Of a stretch of DNA of 36,675 nucleotides, positions 31,142-36,675 are shown one piece after another (the first letter of the stretch is position 1; the number at the start of each line of letters is the position of its first letter). The notes under the pieces were generated by a model that was not told the origin of the DNA, did no database searches, and saw only the letters and a program-made list of their open reading frames with translations. Where the stretch lies: positions 1 to 36,675 of the forward strand of contig JAZNYQ010000021.1 in NCBI GenBank assembly GCA_045594545.1, read 5' to 3'. The position numbers and the translations under genes were made by a program. Origin of the DNA: CAKSHC01 sp045594545. Its GTDB lineage: Bacteria; Bacillota; Clostridia; Oscillospirales; UMGS1783.

Positions 31142-32350
31142 ATGGCACAACTGAGAGCGAAAATTTTCAAGATGCAATCGTTTCCGCAGTTCTGCCCCGC
31201 TGTTGCGGCGTTTTTGCCGTCCCTCGAAATTATTGACGACTCTGAATATGTTGTTTTTCCCGGCTTTTGCGATGTGCATGTGCATTTTCGCGAGCCGGGT
31301 TTTTCGTATAAAGAAACCATTCGCTCCGGTTCATTGGCGGCGGCGGCCGGTGGTTATACGGCTGTGTGTACCATGCCGAATCTGAATCCTGTGCCGGACA
31401 GTGTGGACAACCTCAAGCTGCAATTGGACAAGATCCGATCCGACGCCTGCATATCGGTAACGCCTTACGGGGCCATTACGGTAGGCGAGCGGGGAGAAGA
31501 GTTGGCGGATCTGGCGGGGATGGCACCCGATGTTGCGGGATTTTCCGACGACGGACGCGGGGTGCAGGATGAAGCACGGATGCGACAGGCCATGCAGGAA
31601 GCTAAACGATTGGGCAAAGTAATTGTAGCGCACTGTGAAGATAATGCTCTGTTGCGTGGCGGTTACATTCACGATGGAGACTATGCCAAGGCGCAGGGCC
31701 ATGCCGGTATCTGCTCCGAGAGTGAATGGGGGCCGATTGCCCGAGATCTGAAACTGGTCGAGGAGATCGGGTGTGCCTATCATGTGTGTCATATATCCAC
31801 TAAGGAAAGTGTGGAGTTGATTCGACAGGCCAAGGCGAAGGGCTTGGATGTGACATGCGAGACGGCGCCGCATTATCTGGTGATGGACGATCGTGATCTG
31901 CAGGAAGACGGACGATTCAAAATGAATCCGCCGCTGCGCAGCCGAGAGGATCGGGAGGCGTTGGTGGCCGGCATTTTAGACGGAACGATCGATATGATTG
32001 CAACCGATCATGCCCCGCACAGTGCCGAAGAAAAGGCAAAAGGGCTTAAGGGCAGTGCTTTCGGTGTGGTCGGATTGGAAACGGCGTTCCCAATTATGTA
32101 TACCCATTTCGTGAAAACGGGACGCATGACGATGGAGCGACTTATAGAACTTATGGCAATCAATCCTCGTAAGCGATTTAACCTGCCGATGGGGAATGAT
32201 TTTACGGTATGGAATTTGGGCAAGAAAAAGACGGTAGAGCCCGACGCTTTTCTTTCAAAAGGAAAGGCAACACCCTTTGCGGGATGGACGGTGTACGGCG
32301 AATGTATAGCAACCGTGCATGATGACAAGTTAGTATATGATCTCGGTTAA
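31142..32350 (+). CDS. pyrC: Dihydroorotase
   Basis: Third step of pyrimidine synthesis, closing carbamoyl-aspartate to dihydroorotate. The 402-residue zinc amidohydrolase shows DVHVHFREPG (metal ligands His46 and His48), FSDDGRGV, VAHCED, CHISTKES, ETAPHYL and the catalytic-Asp block ATDHAPHS, so it is a class I type enzyme. The N-terminal strand region before FPGFCDVH is a few residues shorter than usual and has an atypical start (MAQLRAKIFKM). AAAGGGGG precedes the ATG. It is the first gene after the attenuator. Confidence 0.95.
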   Translation: MAQLRAKIFKMQSFPQFCPAVAAFLPSLEIIDDSEYVVFPGFCDVHVHFREPGFSYKETIRSGSLAAAAGGYTAVCTMPNLNPVPDSVDNLKLQLDKIRSDACISVTPYGAITVGERGEELADLAGMAPDVAGFSDDGRGVQDEARMRQAMQEAKRLGKVIVAHCEDNALLRGGYIHDGDYAKAQGHAGICSESEWGPIARDLKLVEEIGCAYHVCHISTKESVELIRQAKAKGLDVTCETAPHYLVMDDRDLQEDGRFKMNPPLRSREDREALVAGILDGTIDMIATDHAPHSAEEKAKGLKGSAFGVVGLETAFPIMYTHFVKTGRMTMERLIELMAINPRKRFNLPMGNDFTVWNLGKKKTVEPDAFLSKGKATPFAGWTVYGECIATVHDDKLVYDLG

Positions 32351-32368
32351 GATATAAGGAGAAAGAAC

Positions 32369-35300
32369 ATGGCAAAGAGAACAGACATTAAAAAGGTATT
32401 GATCATTGGTTCGGGTCCGATCGTAATCGGGCAGGCGGCCGAATTTGACTATGCGGGCACGCAGGCTTGCTTAGCGCTCAAAGAAGAAGGGTATGAGGTA
32501 GTGTTGTGTAACTCCAATCCGGCTACCATCATGACCGATACGACCATTGCCGATAAGGTATACATGGAGCCGTTGACGCTGGAATATATGGCAAAGATCC
32601 TACGCTATGAGCGTCCCGATGCGATCGTGCCGGGTATCGGCGGGCAGACGGGTCTGAATTTGGCCATGCAGTTAGAGAAGAAGGGTATTCTCAAGGAGTG
32701 CGGTGTTGAACTGTTGGGTACCAGCAGTGAAAGCATTGAGCGTGCTGAGGACCGTGAGATGTTTAAGGAACTGTGTCAGTCGATCGGGGAGCCGACCATT
32801 CCGTCCGAGATCACCTATAATTTGGACGAGGCCAAGGCGGCGGCCGAAAGAATCGGATATCCTGTCGTATTGCGTCCGGCCTTTACGTTGGGCGGTACCG
32901 GCGGCGGGTTTGCTTATAACGAAGAAGAGTTGATCGAGATCGGCATCAATGCCTTTAAACTCTCTCCTGTGCATCAGGTATTGATCGAGAAGAGTGTAAA
33001 GGGGTATAAAGAGATTGAGTTTGAGGTAATGCGTGACTCGAACGACCGTGCCATTACCATTTGTGGTATGGAGAACGTCGATCCGGTCGGTGTGCATACC
33101 GGTGACTCGATCGTAGTGGCGCCGATTCTGTCTTTGAACGAGCATGATTTGAAGATGCTCAATGACAGTGCCATCAAGATCATTCGGGAACTGAAAATTG
33201 AAGGCGGATGCAACGTGCAGTTTGCCCTTAACCCCGAATCGAGTGAATATTATCTGATCGAGGTAAATCCTCGCGTGTCCCGTTCGTCGGCATTGGCCTC
33301 CAAGGCCAGCGGTTACCCGATTGCACGGGTAACGGCCAAGATCGCACTGGGCATGGCACTGGAGGATATTCCGGTAGCCGGCGGCACGGCGGCGATCGAG
33401 CCGAATCTGGATTATATTGTGGCCAAGTTCCCGCGTTTCCCGTTTGACAAGTTCACCTCGGCGCCCAATACCCTGGGCACCCAGATGAAGGCGACGGGTG
33501 AGGTTATGGGCATTGGTTCGACCTTAGATGAATGTTTCCTCAAGTCGGTTCGCTCGTTAGAGACGGGTGTGGATCACATTTATCTGGCTAAGTTTGATGA
33601 GATGACCAAGGATGAATTGATCGACTATCTTGGTGAATATAAGGCGGATAACATTTTTGCCATTGCACAGCTTTTACGTATGGGGGTTTCCATCGAGGAA
33701 CTGCATGAAGTAACCAAGATTACCGAGCTGTTCTTGGAGTGCATGAAGCGCATTGTGGATATGGAAGAGATCCTGCGTGGTAAGGTTGGCGATGAGACGG
33801 CGTTGCGTGCGGCCAAACAACTTGGCTTTGCCGATACAGTAATTGCACGGCTGTGGCATGTCGGGGAACTGGACGTATACCGTCAACGCAAGGCGGCGGG
33901 CATTGTGCCGGTCTTCCGTATGGTGGACACTATGCACACGGGCAAATATATTGCTTATCTTTACTCGTCGTACATGGGTGAGAATGACTCCCGTTTGACC
34001 GATAAGAAGAAGATCGTGGTGCTGGGAGCCGGTCCGATCCGTATCGGGCAGGGTGTAGAGTTTGACTATTCTACTGTGCATGCAGTACAGACGATCAAGA
34101 AGTCGGGCTATGAAGCCATCATCATCAACAACAATCCCGAAACGGTGTCGACTGACTACACAACGGCGGACAAGCTCTACTTTGAGCCGTTGACACCCGA
34201 AGACGTGATGAACATCATTGATTTTGAGCAGCCGGAGGGTGTAGTGGCTTCGCTTGGTGGGCAGACGGCCATCAACCTGGCTGAGCCGCTTATGGCGCGC
34301 GGAGTGACCATTATCGGTACCGATTGCGAAGCCATTGACCGCGCCGAGAACCGTGACCGTTTTGAGAAGATTTTGGAAGAACTTAACATTCCGCAGCCGC
34401 AGGGCAAGGCGGTAACCAAGATTGAAGACGGCTTGGCGGCGGCGGCCGAGATCGGGTATCCGGTTCTGGTACGTCCGAGTTTTGTGTTGGGTGGCCGTGC
34501 CATGCAGATCGTAGCCAACGAGGAGCAGTTGCGGCATTACCTGAAAACGGCAGTTGAGATCGATGTGGACAAGCCGGTTTTGGTTGACAAATACATTCAG
34601 GGTAAAGAGGTTGAGATCGACGCGATTTGTGACGGGCACGATGTATTTGTCCCCGGTATTATGGAGTTGGTTGAGCGCACGGGTATTCACAGCGGTGACT
34701 CGATCAGCGTATATCCGACCTTCAGTATTTCCGATAAGGTTAAGGGGATCATTCTGCAATATGCCAAGAAATTGGGATTAGGCATCGGCATTGTCGGGCT
34801 TTACAACATTCAGTTTATTGTGGATGGCAAGGATGATGTTTATATCATTGAGGTCAATCCCCGTTCGTCGAGAACGGTACCGTTCCTCTCCAAGGCGACG
34901 GGTTACAGTTTGGCGGACATTGCCACTGAGGTTATTTTGGGTAAGACCTTGAAGGAGCAGGGTATTTTTGACATCTATCCGGATGAGAAGAAGAGATGGT
35001 ATGTTAAGGTTCCCGTATTCTCCTTTAACAAGATTCGTGGTTTGGATGCCTATCTGTCGCCGGAAATGAAGTCAACGGGCGAGGCGATCGGCTATGACGA
35101 TAAACTCAACCGTGCTCTTTACAAGGCGTTACAGGCTTCGGGTATGCATTTGCAGAATTACGGTACGGTATTTGCCACCATTGCCGATAAGGATAAGGAT
35201 GAGGCGTTGCCGCTGATTCGTCGGTTCTATAATCTTGGGTTTAATATTCAGGCGACTGAGGGCACGGCGAAGTTCCTCAAGGAAAACGGGATTCGCACCC

Positions 35301-35542
35301 ATGTGCTGGCCAAGATCAGCGATGATGCCAATGAGATTCCCGATGCCATTCGGCAGGGGCATATTGCTTATGTGATCAACACCAGAGATATTCAGTCTTC
35401 CGGTACCGAGAGTGACGGACATCAGATCCGCCGTTGTGCGACCGAGAATAACGTAACCATGTTTACGGCGCTGGATACGGTACGGGTTTTGTTGGATGTT
35501 CTGGAAGAAACCACTCTTACGATTTCTACCATTGATGCATAA
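32369..35542 (+). CDS. carB: Carbamoyl-phosphate synthase large subunit
   Basis: Makes carbamoyl phosphate from bicarbonate, ATP and ammonia supplied by CarA. The 1057-residue protein has two homologous halves: the first from GSGPIVIGQAAEFDYAGTQ at about 15, the second from GAGPIRIGQGVEFDYS near 550, each with an ATP-grasp fold. An oligomerisation region lies between them, and a C-terminal MGS-like allosteric domain (about 940-1057), holding the FNIQATEGTAKFL segment, is where UMP and ornithine act in relatives. Length is standard. AAGGAG supports the start. carA is not next to it, which is unusual. Confidence 0.97.
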   Translation: MAKRTDIKKVLIIGSGPIVIGQAAEFDYAGTQACLALKEEGYEVVLCNSNPATIMTDTTIADKVYMEPLTLEYMAKILRYERPDAIVPGIGGQTGLNLAMQLEKKGILKECGVELLGTSSESIERAEDREMFKELCQSIGEPTIPSEITYNLDEAKAAAERIGYPVVLRPAFTLGGTGGGFAYNEEELIEIGINAFKLSPVHQVLIEKSVKGYKEIEFEVMRDSNDRAITICGMENVDPVGVHTGDSIVVAPILSLNEHDLKMLNDSAIKIIRELKIEGGCNVQFALNPESSEYYLIEVNPRVSRSSALASKASGYPIARVTAKIALGMALEDIPVAGGTAAIEPNLDYIVAKFPRFPFDKFTSAPNTLGTQMKATGEVMGIGSTLDECFLKSVRSLETGVDHIYLAKFDEMTKDELIDYLGEYKADNIFAIAQLLRMGVSIEELHEVTKITELFLECMKRIVDMEEILRGKVGDETALRAAKQLGFADTVIARLWHVGELDVYRQRKAAGIVPVFRMVDTMHTGKYIAYLYSSYMGENDSRLTDKKKIVVLGAGPIRIGQGVEFDYSTVHAVQTIKKSGYEAIIINNNPETVSTDYTTADKLYFEPLTPEDVMNIIDFEQPEGVVASLGGQTAINLAEPLMARGVTIIGTDCEAIDRAENRDRFEKILEELNIPQPQGKAVTKIEDGLAAAAEIGYPVLVRPSFVLGGRAMQIVANEEQLRHYLKTAVEIDVDKPVLVDKYIQGKEVEIDAICDGHDVFVPGIMELVERTGIHSGDSISVYPTFSISDKVKGIILQYAKKLGLGIGIVGLYNIQFIVDGKDDVYIIEVNPRSSRTVPFLSKATGYSLADIATEVILGKTLKEQGIFDIYPDEKKRWYVKVPVFSFNKIRGLDAYLSPEMKSTGEAIGYDDKLNRALYKALQASGMHLQNYGTVFATIADKDKDEALPLIRRFYNLGFNIQATEGTAKFLKENGIRTHVLAKISDDANEIPDAIRQGHIAYVINTRDIQSSGTESDGHQIRRCATENNVTMFTALDTVRVLLDVLEETTLTISTIDA

Positions 35543-35551
35543 GGACGGATC

Positions 35552-36286
35552 ATGAAACAAGGAATTTTCAAAATTACAGAGAACACGCCGTTGACATCGA
35601 ATGTATATCGGATGCGACTTTGCGGTGATGTATCGGACATCACGGTGCCCGGACAGTTTATTAACATCAAACTGGATGGGAACTACCTGCGGCGGCCCAT
35701 TTCGGTATGCGATGTGGATGCCGATGGGGTGACCATTATTTACAAGGTGGTCGGCAAGGGAACGGAGCAGATGAGTCGGATGACGGACGGGGAACTGGAC
35801 GTGCTGACGGGGCTTGGCAACGGTTATGACCTGTCGATGGCCGGTGACACGCCGCTGCTGATTGGCGGCGGTGTCGGTGTGCCGCCGATGTACCTGCTGG
35901 CTAAGGAATTGATCAAGCAGGGCAAGACGGTGCAGGTGATTCTTGGGTTTAATACCAAGGATGAGATTTTCTATGAGAAAGAGTTTGCCGATTTAGGGGC
36001 GCAGGCGACGGTAACGACGGTGGACGGTTCGTACGGCGTTAAGGGGTTTGTTACCGATGCCATGGCGGGTATGGAGTATTCGTATTTCTATACCTGTGGA
36101 CCTGAGCCGATGCTCAAGGCGATTTATCGGACGGCAACAACCGATGGCCAATTTAGTTTTGAGGAGCGCATGGGGTGTGGGTTTGGTGCCTGCATGGGAT
36201 GTTCCTGCAAGACGGTGACCGGTTATAAGCGCATCTGCAAAGACGGGCCTGTGCTGACAAAGGGGGAGATCTTATGGGAGAAATGA
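35552..36286 (+). CDS. pyrK: Dihydroorotate dehydrogenase B, electron transfer subunit
   Basis: FAD and 2Fe-2S subunit that links class 1B dihydroorotate dehydrogenase to NAD. Of 244 residues, the N-terminal barrel binds FAD (the YLRRPISVCDVD block), the middle carries the nucleotide-binding IGGGVGVPPMYLLA, and the C-terminal cluster site is CGFGACMGCSC with a fourth Cys in RICKDGP (Cys209, 214, 217, 229). It overlaps pyrD by 13 bases, consistent with making a stoichiometric complex with it. Confidence 0.96.
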   Translation: MKQGIFKITENTPLTSNVYRMRLCGDVSDITVPGQFINIKLDGNYLRRPISVCDVDADGVTIIYKVVGKGTEQMSRMTDGELDVLTGLGNGYDLSMAGDTPLLIGGGVGVPPMYLLAKELIKQGKTVQVILGFNTKDEIFYEKEFADLGAQATVTTVDGSYGVKGFVTDAMAGMEYSYFYTCGPEPMLKAIYRTATTDGQFSFEERMGCGFGACMGCSCKTVTGYKRICKDGPVLTKGEILWEK

Positions 36287-36675
36287 AGGTAAATCTTTGC
36301 GGCATTGAGTTAGATAATCCCATTATCCCTGCCAGCGGTACCTTCGGATACGGCTATGAGTTTGCCGAATTGTATGATATTAATTTGCTGGGGACGTTCT
36401 CCTTTAAGGGGACGACGAAAGATCCTCGGTTCGGGAATCCGACTCCGCGCATTGCCGAGTGTCCGTCGGGCATGATCAATGCGGTAGGGTTGCAGAATCC
36501 CGGTGTGGATGCGGTGATAGAGAGAGAACTGCCGAGATTGGCCAAGTGCTTTCATAAAAAGGTGATGGCCAATGTCAGTGGATTTTCGGTAGAGGATTAT
36601 GCTTATACCTGTGAGAAACTGTCGGACTGTGAGCAGGTGGGATGGCTGGAGGTCAACGTCAGTTGTCCCAACGTT
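36274..36675 (+). CDS. pyrD: Dihydroorotate dehydrogenase class 1B catalytic subunit, 5' part (runs off the window)
   Basis: Only the first 134 codons are present. The translation begins MGEMKVNLCGIELDNPIIP, followed by SGTFGYGYEF, FKGTTKDPRFGNPTPR, the NAVGLQNPG block and VNVSCPNV at the window edge, all typical of the FMN-binding barrel of PyrD 1B. The predicted reaction is oxidation of dihydroorotate to orotate. Ribosome site AAAGGGGGAG stands upstream. It pairs with PyrK, as the overlap shows. Confidence 0.95.
   Translation, partial: MGEMKVNLCGIELDNPIIPASGTFGYGYEFAELYDINLLGTFSFKGTTKDPRFGNPTPRIAECPSGMINAVGLQNPGVDAVIERELPRLAKCFHKKVMANVSGFSVEDYAYTCEKLSDCEQVGWLEVNVSCPNV

Noticed and set aside
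33674..34759. 361-codon minus-strand frame inside carB
   Set aside because: carB is unmistakable on the plus strand; the antisense frame follows from its codon use.

Overview
The window looks like a chromosomal stretch from an anaerobic, mid-GC Firmicute of the class Clostridia, possibly a gut lineage near Christensenellales or Oscillospirales. That placement is inferred from gene content: a glycyl radical enzyme with its activase, the GlgC/GlgD pair, FakAB with PlsX, PyrK with a class 1B PyrD, a DUF2953 protein, and AGGAGG-type ribosome sites. I see no rRNA, tRNA, CRISPR array, transposase or phage gene. Genes are densely packed and no gene-free gap exceeds about 210 bases.

Layout. (1) 86-1353: a small unknown protein and a secreted lipoprotein nuclease. 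(2) 1361-5330: an AraC-type regulator divergent from a glycyl radical enzyme and its radical-SAM activase, bounded on both sides by nearly identical palindromic terminators. (3) 5334-8006: a ferritin-like protein with a Cys-rich tail, a 53-residue protein, a small membrane protein and a DUF2953 protein. (4) 7976-10978: two alpha/beta hydrolases and a GT2-GtrA glycosyltransferase. (5) 11018-15488 (minus): an operon of two DegV/FakB proteins, FakA and a PlsX-like acyltransferase. (6) 15647-21320 (plus): a seven-gene overlapping operon with a hydrolase carrying Cys in place of the nucleophile Ser, a NodB-like deacetylase, an adenylating enzyme fused to a carrier domain, two PlsC-like acyltransferases, a free acyl carrier protein and an LRAT/PLAAT-like thiol acyltransferase. 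(7) 21359-30977: glycogen metabolism (malQ divergent from glgC-glgD-glgA-glgP-GH13), with glgC split by an apparent one-base deletion. (8) 30978-36675: a pyrimidine operon with a consensus promoter, a PyrR-type attenuator candidate, pyrC, carB, pyrK and the 5' part of pyrD.

The most interesting part is blocks 5 and 6. They are two divergent operons sharing a 158-base promoter region, and nearly every gene handles activated acyl groups. FakA/FakB and the PlsX-like enzyme would turn free fatty acid into acyl-phosphate and acyl-ACP. The other operon supplies two carrier domains, one adenylating enzyme, two acyltransferases whose FPEG motif has lost its Glu, and an LRAT-type transferase beside a deacetylase. 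I infer a dedicated pathway for an unusual acylated lipid or glycolipid; the product cannot be read from the sequence. The glycyl radical enzyme cassette, whose active site reads Gly-Cys-Trp-Asp instead of the usual Gly-Cys-Val-Glu, is a second candidate for new chemistry.
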